This document shows positions 18,051-27,444 of a DNA stretch of 64,000 bases, one piece after another (within the stretch, counting starts at the first letter, position 1; every line of letters begins with the position of its first letter). The notes below the pieces were generated by a model. That model was not told the DNA's origin. It did no database searches and saw only the letters and a list, made by a program, of their open reading frames with translations. The stretch is from positions 585,001-649,000 of the forward strand of contig NZ_CP034783.1 in NCBI RefSeq assembly GCF_006094435.1, given 5' to 3'. Both the position numbers and the translations under genes were made by a program. The stretch is from Pseudomonas sp. MPC6 (GTDB taxonomy: Bacteria; Pseudomonadota; Gammaproteobacteria; Pseudomonadales; Pseudomonadaceae).

Positions 18051-19085
18051 ATGAAAATTCTGATCGTTGGGCCCAGTTGGGTCGGTGACATGGTGATGGC
18101 GCAGACACTTTTTCAGTGTCTCAAGCAACGACACCCGCACTGCGAAATCGACGTGCTGGCCCCCGAGTGGAGCCGGCCGATTCTCGAGCGCATGCCCGAA
18201 GTGCGCCAGGCCTTGAGCTTTCCGCTCGGCCACGGCGCCCTGGAGCTGGCGACCCGTCGACGCATCGGCAAATCCCTGGCCGGCCAGTACGACCAGGCGA
18301 TCCTGTTGCCCAATTCCCTGAAGTCGGCGCTGGTGCCGTTCTTCGCCGGCATCCCGAAACGCACCGGCTGGCGTGGCGAGTTCCGTTATGGCCTGCTCAA
18401 TGACGTGCGCACGCTGGACAAAGAGCGTTACCCGTTGATGATCGAGCGCTTCATGGCCCTGGCTTACGAGCCCGGCCTTGATCTGCCCAAGCCCTATCCA
18501 CGGCCGAGCCTGCAAATCGATCCGGTCAGCCGGGAAGCGGCACTGGTCAAGTTCGGCCTGGCCCTCGACCGTCCGGTGTTGGCGCTGTGCCCCGGTGCCG
18601 AGTTCGGCGAATCCAAGCGCTGGCCTTCCGAGCACTACGCCAAGGTCGCCGAAGCGAAAATTCGTGAAGGCTGGCAGGTCTGGCTGTTCGGTTCGAAGAA
18701 CGATCACGCCGTCGGTGAAGACATCCGGTCGCGGCTGATTCCAGGCTTGCGCGAAGAGTCGGTGAACCTCAGCGGCGACACGTCGCTGGCCGAAGCCATC
18801 GACCTGATGTCCTGCGCCGATTCGGTAGTCTCCAACGACTCCGGCCTGATGCATGTCGCTGCCGCGCTGAATCGCCCGTTGGTGGCGGTCTACGGCTCGA
18901 CGTCGCCGGGCTTCACGCCACCATTGGCCGAACACGTCGAGATCGTGCGCCTGGGCATCGAATGCAGTCCGTGCTTCGATCGCACGTGCCGCTTCGGCCA
19001 TTACAACTGCCTGCGCCAGCTGATGCCGCAAGCGGTGAACGAAGCCTTGCAGCGGTTGCAGGGCACTGTGGTCGAGGTCAAATAA
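18051..19085 (+). CDS. waaF: ADP-heptose:LPS heptosyltransferase II WaaF
   Basis: 344 residues, glycosyltransferase family 9. It adds the second L-glycero-D-manno-heptose to the inner core on the cytoplasmic face. The N-terminus MKILIVGPSWVGDMVMAQTL is the family signature, and CPGAEFGESKRWP plus the NDSGLMHVAAAL segment form the ADP-heptose site. ATG 18051 is chosen on the family start, not on a strong Shine-Dalgarno site. It is followed by waaC after one base. This is the first gene of the LPS core run. Confidence 0.96.
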   Translation: MKILIVGPSWVGDMVMAQTLFQCLKQRHPHCEIDVLAPEWSRPILERMPEVRQALSFPLGHGALELATRRRIGKSLAGQYDQAILLPNSLKSALVPFFAGIPKRTGWRGEFRYGLLNDVRTLDKERYPLMIERFMALAYEPGLDLPKPYPRPSLQIDPVSREAALVKFGLALDRPVLALCPGAEFGESKRWPSEHYAKVAEAKIREGWQVWLFGSKNDHAVGEDIRSRLIPGLREESVNLSGDTSLAEAIDLMSCADSVVSNDSGLMHVAAALNRPLVAVYGSTSPGFTPPLAEHVEIVRLGIECSPCFDRTCRFGHYNCLRQLMPQAVNEALQRLQGTVVEVK

Positions 19086-19086
19086 T

Positions 19087-20148
19087 TTGCGGGTTCTGTT
19101 GATCAAGACTTCATCGCTGGGCGACGTGATTCATGCGTTGCCAGCGCTGACCGACGCAGCGCGAGCGATCCCCGGCATCCAGTTCGACTGGGTGGTGGAA
19201 GAGGGTTTTGCCGAAATTCCGACCTGGCACCCGGCCGTGGGCAAGGTGATTCCAGTGGCGATCCGCCGCTGGCGCAAGAACCTCTGGCAGACCATCAAGA
19301 GTGGCGAGTGGAAGCGCTTCAAGCAAAGCGTGCGCGCCTCGCAATATGACTTGGTGATCGATGCCCAGGGCCTGCTGAAAAGCGCGTTGCTGACCCGGTA
19401 CGTCAAAGCCCCGGTGGCCGGGCTGGACCAGCATTCGGCGCGCGAGCCGATCGCCGCACGTTTTTATTCCCGGCGTCTGTCCGTGGCCCGGGGGCAACAC
19501 GCGGTGGAGCGGGTGCGTCAGTTATTCGCCGTGGCATTGGGTTATGACTTGCCCAACGGTCTGGGCGACTACGGCCTGAATATCGACCGTCTGGTGGAGC
19601 TGCCGCGCAAAAATCCTTACGTAGTGTTCCTGCACGGCACCACCTGGGACACCAAGCACTGGCCTGAAGCCTACTGGCGCGAGCTGGCCGAGCGGGTCGG
19701 CTACCTCGGCGTGGCGGTGAAACTGCCCTGGGGCAATGCGCTGGAGAAGGCCCGTGCCGAGCGCATCGCCAAAGACCTGAAACACGTCGAAGTGCTGCCC
19801 AGGCTGAACCTGGCCGGTGTCGGCAAGGTGCTGGCCGGTGCACAAGCCTGCGTCGCGGTGGACACCGGTCTCGGCCACCTCGCCGCGGCGCTGGATGTGC
19901 CGACGCTGTCGTTGTTCGGCCCGACCAACCCGGGTCTGACCGGCGCCTATGGCAAGTCGCAGATTCACCTGGCGAGCGATTTCCCTTGCGCGCCGTGCCT
20001 GCAAAAGAAATGCACCTATCAACCGACGGCGGAAGATCTGCGTCGGTTTGACCTGAAACGCGAGTGGCCCCTGTGCTTCACGCGTCTGAACCCCGAGCGT
20101 GTCGCGAGCCGATTGAGCACGTTGTTACTGGCTGAGGAGCTGCGCTGA
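19087..20148 (+). CDS. waaC: LPS heptosyltransferase I WaaC
   Basis: 353 residues, glycosyltransferase family 9. It attaches the first heptose to Kdo2-lipid A. MRVLLIKTSSLGDVIHALPA at the N-terminus is diagnostic, and VDTGLGHLAAAL with LFGPTNPGLTG lies near 260-285. The start is TTG 19087, one base after the waaF stop; no ATG exists near the family N-terminus. A GAGG lies upstream, within the end of waaF. Its TGA overlaps the waaG ATG. Confidence 0.95.
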   Translation: MRVLLIKTSSLGDVIHALPALTDAARAIPGIQFDWVVEEGFAEIPTWHPAVGKVIPVAIRRWRKNLWQTIKSGEWKRFKQSVRASQYDLVIDAQGLLKSALLTRYVKAPVAGLDQHSAREPIAARFYSRRLSVARGQHAVERVRQLFAVALGYDLPNGLGDYGLNIDRLVELPRKNPYVVFLHGTTWDTKHWPEAYWRELAERVGYLGVAVKLPWGNALEKARAERIAKDLKHVEVLPRLNLAGVGKVLAGAQACVAVDTGLGHLAAALDVPTLSLFGPTNPGLTGAYGKSQIHLASDFPCAPCLQKKCTYQPTAEDLRRFDLKREWPLCFTRLNPERVASRLSTLLLAEELR

Positions 20149-21272
20149 TGCAATTGGCATTTGTCTTGTACAAGTACTTTCCCTTTGGTGGCTTGCAGCG
20201 TGATTTCATGCGCATCGCCCTGGAATGCCAGCAGCGAGGCCATCAGATTCGCGTCTACACGCTGATCTGGGAAGGCGACATTCCACCGGGCTTCGAAGTG
20301 CTGGTGGCGCCGGTCAAGGCGTTGTTCAACCATCGGCGCAATGAAAAGCTCAGCGAGTGGATGCAAGCGGATCTGGCCAAGCGTCCGGTAGACCGTTTGA
20401 TCGGTTTCAACAAGATGCCGGGCCTGGACGTCTACTACGCCGCCGACGGTTGCTTCGAAGACAAGGCGCAGAATCTGCGCAACTCGCTGTACCGTCGTTG
20501 GGGGCGCTACCGGCACTTCGCCGAGTACGAGCGCGCGGTGTTCGCCAAGGACGCCAAGACCGAAGTGCTGATGATTTCCGAAGTGCAGCAGCCGCTGTTC
20601 ATCAAGCATTACGACACGCCGCTGGAACGTTTCCATCTGCTGCCGCCGGGTATCTCTCAAGATCGTCGCGCGCCAGCCAATGCCGTCGAAATCCGGGCCG
20701 ACTTCCGTCGCGAATTCAACCTGAAGGACGATGAGCTGTTGCTGGTGCAGATAGGCTCCGGGTTCAAGACCAAGGGCGTGGATCGCAGCCTCAAGGCGCT
20801 GGCCGCCTTGCCCGCCGATCTGAAGAAACGCACCCGGCTGTTTGTAATTGGCCAGGACGACCCCAAGTTATTCCAGGTGCAGAGCGCCGCATTGGGGCTT
20901 GGCGACAACGTGACGTTCCTCAAGGGCCGCAGCGATATCCCGCGATTCCTGCTCGGTGCTGACCTGTTGATCCACCCGGCGTATAACGAAAATACCGGGA
21001 CCGTGTTGCTCGAAGCCCTGGTGGCCGGGTTGCCGGTGCTGGTGAGTGCGGTGTGTGGTTATGCCCACTACATCGCCGAGGCCGACGCCGGTCTGGTGCT
21101 GGACGAACCTTTCGATCAGGAACAGCTGACCCGCTACCTGACCGGTATGTTGAACGATGCTCAAGCACGGGCGGCCTGGAGTCGCAACGGCCTGGCCTTC
21201 GCCGAGACGGCCGACCTCTATAGCATGCCGCAGCACGCGGCCGATGTGATTCTGGCGGAGCACGCGCAATGA
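20148..21272 (+). CDS. waaG: LPS core glucosyltransferase-family protein WaaG (GT4)
   Basis: 374 residues with a GT4 (GT-B) fold. It belongs to the WaaG family that adds the first hexose to heptose II; in Pseudomonas this is a galactosaminyl transfer. The N-terminus MQLAFVLYKYFPFGGLQRDF is the WaaG signature. The donor-site ENTGTVLLE (E-x7-E) is near residue 285. ATG 20148 shares its A with the waaC TGA, so translation is coupled. Confidence 0.94.
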   Translation: MQLAFVLYKYFPFGGLQRDFMRIALECQQRGHQIRVYTLIWEGDIPPGFEVLVAPVKALFNHRRNEKLSEWMQADLAKRPVDRLIGFNKMPGLDVYYAADGCFEDKAQNLRNSLYRRWGRYRHFAEYERAVFAKDAKTEVLMISEVQQPLFIKHYDTPLERFHLLPPGISQDRRAPANAVEIRADFRREFNLKDDELLLVQIGSGFKTKGVDRSLKALAALPADLKKRTRLFVIGQDDPKLFQVQSAALGLGDNVTFLKGRSDIPRFLLGADLLIHPAYNENTGTVLLEALVAGLPVLVSAVCGYAHYIAEADAGLVLDEPFDQEQLTRYLTGMLNDAQARAAWSRNGLAFAETADLYSMPQHAADVILAEHAQ

Positions 21273-22075
21273 AGTTGATGCTGGCTGAACCGTTCAAGAG
21301 CCTCTGGGCCGGACGCGACCCGTTCGCCGAAGTCGAGAAGCTCGAGGGCGAGGTGTACCGCGAGCTTGAAGCACGCCGGACCCTGCGTACCGTGGTCGAT
21401 GGCAAAGGATTTTTCGTGAAGATCCACCGGGGCGTCGGTTGGGGCGAGATCGTCAAGAACCTGATCACCGTCAAGCTGCCGGTGCTCGGTGCCGGCCAGG
21501 AGTGGAAGGCCATTCAACGCCTGCATGAAGTCGGCGTGCCGACCATGACTGCCGTCGCTTATGGCGAGAAGGGCAGCAACCCGGCGGATCAGCACTCGTT
21601 CATCATTACCGAGGAACTGGCACCCACCGTCAGCCTCGAAGATTTCAGCATCGACTGGGTCAAGCAGCCGCCGTTGCCCAAGCTCAAGCGTGCGCTGATC
21701 GCTGAAGTCGCGCGCATGACCGGCATGATGCATCGCGCTGGCGTCAATCACCGCGACTGTTACATCTGCCACTTCCTGCTGCACACCGACAGACCGGTGA
21801 CGGCTGAAGACTTGAAGCTCTCGCTGATCGACCTGCACCGTGCCCATACCCGTGCGACGATCACCCAGCGCTGGCGCAACAAAGACCTGGCGGCGCTGTA
21901 TTTTTCGGCGCTGGATATCGGCCTGACGCGTCGCGACAAACTGCGTTTCCTCAAGGGTTATTTCCAGCAGCCCCTGCGCCAGATCCTCGGCGAACAGAAT
22001 GGGTTGCTCGGCTGGCTGGAAGGCAAGGCCAACAAGCTCTATGCGCGTAAGCAGCGATACGGGGACGCGCTCTGA
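21269..22075 (+). CDS. waaP: LPS core heptose I kinase WaaP (RfaP)
   Basis: 268 residues. WaaP phosphorylates heptose I; in Pseudomonas this modification is needed for LPS export and is essential. The catalytic loop GVNHRDCYICHFLL near residues 158-171 keeps the Asp, and LSLIDLHRA carries the metal-binding Asp. A possible ATP-binding Lys lies in FFVKIHRG. ATG 21269 overlaps the waaG stop by 4 bp. It is first of a run of four kinase-like genes. Confidence 0.95.
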   Translation: MKLMLAEPFKSLWAGRDPFAEVEKLEGEVYRELEARRTLRTVVDGKGFFVKIHRGVGWGEIVKNLITVKLPVLGAGQEWKAIQRLHEVGVPTMTAVAYGEKGSNPADQHSFIITEELAPTVSLEDFSIDWVKQPPLPKLKRALIAEVARMTGMMHRAGVNHRDCYICHFLLHTDRPVTAEDLKLSLIDLHRAHTRATITQRWRNKDLAALYFSALDIGLTRRDKLRFLKGYFQQPLRQILGEQNGLLGWLEGKANKLYARKQRYGDAL

Positions 22076-22809
22076 TGTCGGGTTGGAAACTGGAACCTGC
22101 TTACAGCGATCTGGCAGAAGATTTCGGCAGCCTCGAGGCGGTGTTTGCGCTTGAGGGTGAGCGCTTGACCCACGACCTGTTATCCGAGGTCATTCGCGTC
22201 AAGCGCAATGGCGTCAACTATTACGTCAAACGCTATGTGGGTGCGGGGAAGGGGCTGCGTCGTTACCTGGGCAAACCCCGGGTCAAAGCCGAGTGGCAGA
22301 ACCTCAAGCGCTTCGCCAAATGGGGCATCCCCACGGCCGAGGTGGTGGCCTGGGGCCTGGAGCGGCGCGGTGCGGCTTATGATCGCGGTGCGATGATCAC
22401 CCGTGAACTGCCCAATACCGAAGATCTATCCGTCCTGGCCGAACGGCATGATCCGAAGCTGGCGGACCGCGCCTGGGTCGACACCGTCAGTCGACAGTTG
22501 GCCGCCTACACCCGGACCATGCATGATCATCGCTTCACTCATAACGATTTGAAGTGGCGCAACCTGTTGGTTGACGACCAGCCCCGGCTGTTTCTGATCG
22601 ACTGCCCCAACGGCGATTTCTGGCGTGGCTTCTGGCTCAAGTACCGCATCACCAAGGATCTGGCCTGCCTGGACAAGGTGGCCAAGTACCAACTGTCGGC
22701 CACCCAGCGCCTGCGCTTTTACCTGCAATACCGCCAGCGGACCCGGCTCGATGCAGCCGACAAAAAACGAATCCGCCACGTGGTGAGATTTTTCGAGGGG
22801 CGCGAATGA
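22075..22809 (+). CDS. wapP: LPS core kinase-like protein (WapP/RfaP family)
   Basis: 244 residues, with a small kinase fold of the LPS kinase group. Visible elements are YYVKRYVGAGKG (likely ATP-binding Lys), catalytic loop HNDLKWRNLL with intact Asp, and LFLIDCPNGDF (metal-binding Asp). By position after waaP it should be the second heptose kinase described in P. aeruginosa as WapP; which heptose position it modifies cannot be read from sequence. The start is coupled to the waaP stop by 1 bp, and the end overlaps the next gene by 4 bp. The symbol is assigned by context. Confidence 0.8.
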   Translation: MSGWKLEPAYSDLAEDFGSLEAVFALEGERLTHDLLSEVIRVKRNGVNYYVKRYVGAGKGLRRYLGKPRVKAEWQNLKRFAKWGIPTAEVVAWGLERRGAAYDRGAMITRELPNTEDLSVLAERHDPKLADRAWVDTVSRQLAAYTRTMHDHRFTHNDLKWRNLLVDDQPRLFLIDCPNGDFWRGFWLKYRITKDLACLDKVAKYQLSATQRLRFYLQYRQRTRLDAADKKRIRHVVRFFEGRE

Positions 22810-23558
22810 CTGATTTCCTCGCCGCTGAAGACCGGGCACTGCTCGTGCGGCACGGCCTCGACACCTTCGATGCACTCTGGGCCAAGCAACTGGACGCTGT
22901 GGATGAGCCCAACATCGCACGCGGTGGTTGGAGCAGCGTGTATCGGCTGGATCTGGAAGGCCATGGCTACTACCTCAAGCGCCAGAGCAACTATCAGATG
23001 CGCACCTTGCATGCCCCGTTTGGCGAGCCGAGTTTTGCCCGTGAATTTCGCAACATCAGCCGCTATGAGCGCTTCGGGATTCCTGCATTGAAGGCGGCGT
23101 TTTTCGGTGAGCGCAAAGTCGACGGCGAGGTTCGGGCGATTCTGTTGACCCGTGCCCTCGACGGCTGGGATGACCTGGATTCGTTGTTGCAGCGCTGGTC
23201 GGCGTTGAGCGAGGCGCAGCACTCGAAGATTCTGCAGGCCTGTGGGCAATTGGCCCGGCGCCTGCATGGGGCGCGTCAGGTGCACGGCTGCTTCTACCCC
23301 AAACATATTTTTCTCCAGGCCACCGGCGACGGTTACCAGGCCCAACTGATCGACCTGGAAAAGACCCGGCCGCTCCTGTTCGGTTCGCGTGACCGGGCCA
23401 AAGACCTGGAGCCGTTGCTGCGCCGGGCACCAGAATGGAACGAAGCGCAGTTGCGCGAGTTGCTGGCTGCCTATCTGGAGCAATCCCGGGACAGCACGCT
23501 GATCGACAGCTGGCTGGCGCGACTGAACGCGCGGCGCAGCCATAAGGAGACCCGCTGA
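22806..23558 (+). CDS. InaA-family LPS kinase-like protein, catalytic Asp absent
   Basis: 250 residues related to the InaA/LPS-kinase family. GGWSSVYRLDLEGHGYYLKR looks like the nucleotide loop plus Lys. The catalytic loop reads VHGCFYPKHIF: aligned to WaaP HRDCYICHF, the Asp is replaced by Cys. LIDLEKTRP keeps the metal-binding Asp. It may be a pseudokinase or use a different base, and I believe the substitution is shared by InaA relatives. It sits between two kinases with intact motifs, overlapping both by 1-4 bp. Confidence 0.75.
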   Translation: MTDFLAAEDRALLVRHGLDTFDALWAKQLDAVDEPNIARGGWSSVYRLDLEGHGYYLKRQSNYQMRTLHAPFGEPSFAREFRNISRYERFGIPALKAAFFGERKVDGEVRAILLTRALDGWDDLDSLLQRWSALSEAQHSKILQACGQLARRLHGARQVHGCFYPKHIFLQATGDGYQAQLIDLEKTRPLLFGSRDRAKDLEPLLRRAPEWNEAQLRELLAAYLEQSRDSTLIDSWLARLNARRSHKETR

Positions 23559-25009
23559 TGCGTTTGTCCGAGCTGAAAAAGGCTGGCCGCCGTCCTGGCC
23601 TGCCATTGAGCATTTCACTGGCCGATGCCGCTGGCCCGGCCGAGTTGCAGCTACTGAGCTTGTTGCGGGTCTTGCCCGGGCAGCGTTATGTCGGCGCCGG
23701 AGTCTGGCGCGGTCGGCCGGTGCTGGCCAAATTGTTGGTCGGTAGCAAGGCGGCACGGCATTTTCAGCGTGAACTGGATGGCGTGCGTTTGCTCGCCGCC
23801 CAGGGCCTGACCACGCCGCAGCTGTTGGCCGACGGCCTGAAAGAAGGCGAGGGCGGCTGGCTGCTGTTTGATTACCTTGAAGGCGCCGAGAGCCTGGGGG
23901 AGGCCTGGAAGCAGGTTGAGCAGTTGCCCCTGTTGGCGGATGAGCAATCGGCGGTCCTGGCCGATGCACTGGGCGCGATTGGTCAGCTGCACCGCAAAGG
24001 CCTGTGGCAGGAAGACCTGCATCTGGACAATCTGCTGCGCCAGAGCGGCCGGCTGTATTTGATCGATGGCGCGGGCATCCGAGTCGAGACGGCCGGCAAA
24101 CCGCTGTCGCGCCAGAAAGTGTTGGAAAACCTCGGGGTGTTTTTTGCCCAGTTGCCCAAGTCGCTGGAGCCCTTCACCGAAGAGTTGCTGGTGTATTACC
24201 TGCTGAGCAACGGCGAGCATGCCTTGCCCATGGAGGCCTTGCAGCAACAGATCGACAAGGTTCGACGCTGGCGCCTCAAGGATTTTCTGATCAAGGTCGG
24301 TCGCGAATGCACGCTGTTCAGTGTTCAGCGCGGGGCGTTCGGTTTGCAGGCGATTCGCCGCGAGGAAGAGGCGGCGATGCTGCCGGTGCTGGAGCAGGCC
24401 GACGCATTGCTCGATCAGGGCCACCTGTACAAGACCGGCGGTGCGGCGAGCGTCGGCAAGGTCGAGGTGGGCGGTCGTACGCTGGTGATCAAGCGCTACA
24501 ACATCAAAGGGTTCGCCCACTGGCTCAAACGCTTCTGGCGTCCGAGCCGTGCCTGGCACTCCTGGCGCGAAGGTAATCGGCTGGCGTTTCTCGATATCGC
24601 CACGCCCAAGCCCCTGGCGTTGCTGGAGAAGCGTTTTCTGTGGCTGCGCAGTCGGGCTTATCTGATCACCGAGCATCTGTCGGGACCGGACATCATCGAG
24701 CGCTTTGGGCCGTACGTCGAACGTGGTGACGCGCCCGAGGCTGAGCTGGTTGCGCTGGATCAGTTGTTTGCGCAGTTGATTCGCGAACGGATCAGCCATG
24801 GGGATTTAAAGGGTCACAACCTGTTCTGGCAGGAGGATCGCTGGTCGCTGATCGACCTGGATTCGATGTGTCAGCATGACTCTGTGGGCCGCTTCGCCCC
24901 GGCGTATGCGCGGGATCGGGCGCGGTTCATGCGTAACTGGCCAGAGGGCAGTGCGCTTTATCAAGTCATTGATCAGCGTCTGCCCAGGGAAATCTCCAGC
25001 GCTGCCTGA
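23558..25009 (+). CDS. Tandem-kinase LPS core protein
   Basis: 483 residues that split into two kinase-like halves. The first half (about 1-235) has GRPVLAKLLVG (Lys), QEDLHLDNLL (catalytic Asp) and LYLIDGAGIRV. The second (about 255-480) has LVIKRYNIKGF (Lys), SHGDLKGHNLF (catalytic Asp) and WSLIDLDSMC. Both halves look competent. By position it matches the PAO1 PA5006-type protein of the core cluster. Two phosphorylations by one chain, or one catalytic and one binding half, are both possible. It is the last gene of the tightly overlapping waaF run. Confidence 0.8.
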   Translation: MRLSELKKAGRRPGLPLSISLADAAGPAELQLLSLLRVLPGQRYVGAGVWRGRPVLAKLLVGSKAARHFQRELDGVRLLAAQGLTTPQLLADGLKEGEGGWLLFDYLEGAESLGEAWKQVEQLPLLADEQSAVLADALGAIGQLHRKGLWQEDLHLDNLLRQSGRLYLIDGAGIRVETAGKPLSRQKVLENLGVFFAQLPKSLEPFTEELLVYYLLSNGEHALPMEALQQQIDKVRRWRLKDFLIKVGRECTLFSVQRGAFGLQAIRREEEAAMLPVLEQADALLDQGHLYKTGGAASVGKVEVGGRTLVIKRYNIKGFAHWLKRFWRPSRAWHSWREGNRLAFLDIATPKPLALLEKRFLWLRSRAYLITEHLSGPDIIERFGPYVERGDAPEAELVALDQLFAQLIRERISHGDLKGHNLFWQEDRWSLIDLDSMCQHDSVGRFAPAYARDRARFMRNWPEGSALYQVIDQRLPREISSAA

Positions 25010-25027
25010 ATCGGGGCTTCGACCCTT

Positions 25028-25045
25028 TCGCGGGCAAGCCCGCGA
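25028..25045. repeat. REP-like hairpin TCGCGGGC-AA-GCCCGCGA
   Basis: A perfect 8-bp stem with a 2-base spacer, 19 bases after the tandem-kinase stop. This is the short TTCGCGGGCAAGCCCGCGATGG REP class of pseudomonads, present as a singlet. Confidence 0.7.
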
Positions 25046-25183
25046 TGGCGTCAGATCAGTCTCCCGATATCTAGAGGACAATTTTTTCTGAAAAGTCCTA
25101 CATGATCTCCAGACCTCATGAACTATGCCCTGAATAGCGACGATGCTAGCTTGCCTGATGTATTTCGAGGGCAGGTAGTGGCT

Positions 25184-25510
25184 ATGAAAAGGGCTGTTGT
25201 AATCGGAGCACTCTCACTGGTTTTATCCGGCTGCGGAACCGCCGTTACGGTACTGCAGGATGACGCCGAAACGGCAAAGGATCTGCGGCAGAGGCAGACC
25301 TACTGTCAATCCATTCCCCGTGCCTACAGCGGTCTGGCCTATGACTTCTGCATACTCAATTCGCCGCCCAGTCAGACGGCAGGTGGAGCGCAAGTAGGCT
25401 TTATTCCACTGATCTTTTTCGACCTCGTTGCCTCCGGGGTACTGGACACGGTCCTCCTGCCTTACACCCTTTATCGCCAGAGCGAGGACGGAAGCCTCTG
25501 GATCAGGTGA
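25184..25510 (+). CDS. YceK/YidQ-like small lipoprotein
   Basis: 108 residues. The N-terminus MKRAVVIGALSLVLSGC is a lipoprotein signal with a lipobox at Cys17. The C-terminal part, FDLVASGVLDTVLLPYTLY, resembles the end of E. coli YceK/YidQ (DUF1375). The function is unknown; it is expected in the envelope. ATG 25184 gives the clean signal peptide; the frame could open at ATG 25118. It interrupts the LPS cluster, is not coupled to either neighbour, and is probably an insertion relative to P. aeruginosa. Confidence 0.8.
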   Translation: MKRAVVIGALSLVLSGCGTAVTVLQDDAETAKDLRQRQTYCQSIPRAYSGLAYDFCILNSPPSQTAGGAQVGFIPLIFFDLVASGVLDTVLLPYTLYRQSEDGSLWIR

Positions 25511-25587
25511 AGGCTCCGCACTGCAATGCCTTCTGCCGCGACAGACTGGTGTGAACAACCGCAGGGTCATTCCCGCCATGTTTACGC

Positions 25588-25593
25588 TATAAT
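25588..25593 (+). promoter_or_regulatory. Candidate -10 box for the carbamoyltransferase operon
   Basis: TATAAT, with an upstream GC giving GCTATAAT, lies about 95 bases before the next start. No good -35 is seen at 16-18 bp. A CCCCT hairpin (25615-25630) follows in the leader. Confidence 0.45.
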
Positions 25594-25686
25594 CCCGCCC
25601 TTTAGCTGCCACTCGCCCCTTGCGAGGGGCACATCAATTTTCGAGGCGCCCTGCGCCTGCATGCAGACTAAAGAGGCTAGACCCCT

Positions 25687-27444
25687 GTGGCATTGACGAT
25701 TCTTGGCCTGTCCGGCGCCCTTAGCCATGATCCTTCCGCCGCCCTGTACATCGACGGCAAGCTGGTCGCGGCGGCTGAAGAAGAGCGCTTTGTTCGCGAT
25801 AAACATGCAAAGAACCGCATGCCTTACGAATCGGCGAAATTCTGTCTCGAGCAGGCCGGCATCAAGCCGTCCGACGTTGACGTGGTAGCGATTCCATTCG
25901 CGCCGATCAGCCTGTTCGGCAAGGCCCGCTGGCAGTACGCCAAGCGTTACTGGTACGCCCCGGACCGCGCCCTTGACGCCATCCTGATGGGCAACCGTCG
26001 CTACAAGCGCTATCGCAACAAGATTGTCTGGTGCCTCGAGCAACTGGGCTTCGATCCGAAGAAGATCAAGATCGAGCCGGTCGAACACCACCTGGCCCAC
26101 GCCTCCAGCGCTTACCACTGCTCCGGCTTCAAAGAGAAAACCGCGATTCTGGGGATCGACGGCAAGGGTGAGTACGCCACGACCTTCTTCGGTTACGGCG
26201 AAAACGGCAAGATCCACAAGATCAAGGAGTTCTTCGACCCGGACTCCCTCGGCGGCCTGTATGGCGCGATCACCGAGTTCCTCGGTTTCGAAATGCTCGA
26301 CGGCGAGTTCAAGGTCATGGGCATGGCGCCGTACGGCGATGCCAGCAAATACGATTTTTCGCGGCTGGCCTCGTTCGAGAACGGCGAGCTGGTAGTCAAC
26401 ACCGAGTACGCCAACGTCATCGGCCTGCGTCGTTATAAAGAAAAGGGCAAGGGTTTCTATTTCTCGCCGAAGCTGATCGAGTGGCTGGGTCCCAAGCGCG
26501 AAGGCGACATCGCCGACGAGCCGTACATCCACTACGCTGCGAGCATGCAGGCGCTGTTCGAGAAGCTGGCGTTGCAGATGATCGACCATTACCTGGGCGA
26601 TGTGCTCAAGGAAACCGGCAAGCTGGCCTACGCTGGCGGCTGTGCGTTGAACGTCAAACTCAACCAGAAAATCATCGCTCGCGATGACGTCAAGGAACTG
26701 TTCGTCCAGCCTGCGTCCGGCGATGCCGGCACCGCGGTGGGGGCGGCAGCTTACGTGTCCCACGCCCGTGGAGTACCGGTCGAGAAGATGGAACACGTTT
26801 ACCTCGGCCCGTCCTACAGCAACGAAGACGTGATCGCCGCCTGCGCGCGTCACCCGAGCAAGCCTGAATGGCGCAAGCTCGAGAACATGCCGGAAAACAT
26901 CGCCAAAATCATGGTCGATGGCAACCCGGTGGCCTGGTTCCAGGGGCGCATGGAGTTCGGTCCGCGGGCCTTGGGCGGTCGCTCGATCATCGGTTGCCCG
27001 AGCGCCGTTGGCGTGGCTGACCGGATCAACCACCAGATCAAGTTCCGCGAGCGCTGGAGGCCTTTCTGCCCGTCGATGCTCGACACCGTCGCCCCACAGA
27101 TGATCAAGATCGATCACCCGGCGCCCTTCATGACCTTCACCTTTGAAGTGGCTGAAGAGTGGAAGACCCGCGTGCCCGAAGTCGTCCACGAAGACGGTAC
27201 CTCCCGGGCCCAGGTACTCAAGCGCGAATACAACCCGCGCTACTACGACATGATGAAGGCGCTGGAAGTGCTGACCGGTAACGGCGTCTCGCTGAACACC
27301 TCGCTCAACCGTCGTGGCGAACCGATGATCTGCTCGCCGACCGATGCCCTGAACATGTTCTACGGTTCCGATCTACAGTATTTGATCATGGAAGATATCC
27401 TGGTGGTCAAAGAGGGCGCGAACGCATATGACACGCTCGGCTGA
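25687..27444 (+). CDS. wapO: LPS core carbamoyltransferase (NodU/CmcH family)
   Basis: 585 residues, the usual size for NodU-type O-carbamoyltransferases. The N-terminal part has LGLSGALSHDPSAALYIDG and EEERFVRDKHAK. It also has HHLAHASSAYHCSGF and ILGIDGKGEYATT, the ASKHA-fold metal/nucleotide site. The C-terminal part has GGCALNVKLNQK and MEFGPRALGGRSI, the carbamoyl-phosphate side. Pseudomonas inner core carries 7-O-carbamoyl on heptose II, and PAO1 has this gene at the same place. Start is GTG 25687, with AGAGG upstream. It overlaps wapH by 17 bp. Confidence 0.9.
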   Translation: MALTILGLSGALSHDPSAALYIDGKLVAAAEEERFVRDKHAKNRMPYESAKFCLEQAGIKPSDVDVVAIPFAPISLFGKARWQYAKRYWYAPDRALDAILMGNRRYKRYRNKIVWCLEQLGFDPKKIKIEPVEHHLAHASSAYHCSGFKEKTAILGIDGKGEYATTFFGYGENGKIHKIKEFFDPDSLGGLYGAITEFLGFEMLDGEFKVMGMAPYGDASKYDFSRLASFENGELVVNTEYANVIGLRRYKEKGKGFYFSPKLIEWLGPKREGDIADEPYIHYAASMQALFEKLALQMIDHYLGDVLKETGKLAYAGGCALNVKLNQKIIARDDVKELFVQPASGDAGTAVGAAAYVSHARGVPVEKMEHVYLGPSYSNEDVIAACARHPSKPEWRKLENMPENIAKIMVDGNPVAWFQGRMEFGPRALGGRSIIGCPSAVGVADRINHQIKFRERWRPFCPSMLDTVAPQMIKIDHPAPFMTFTFEVAEEWKTRVPEVVHEDGTSRAQVLKREYNPRYYDMMKALEVLTGNGVSLNTSLNRRGEPMICSPTDALNMFYGSDLQYLIMEDILVVKEGANAYDTLG

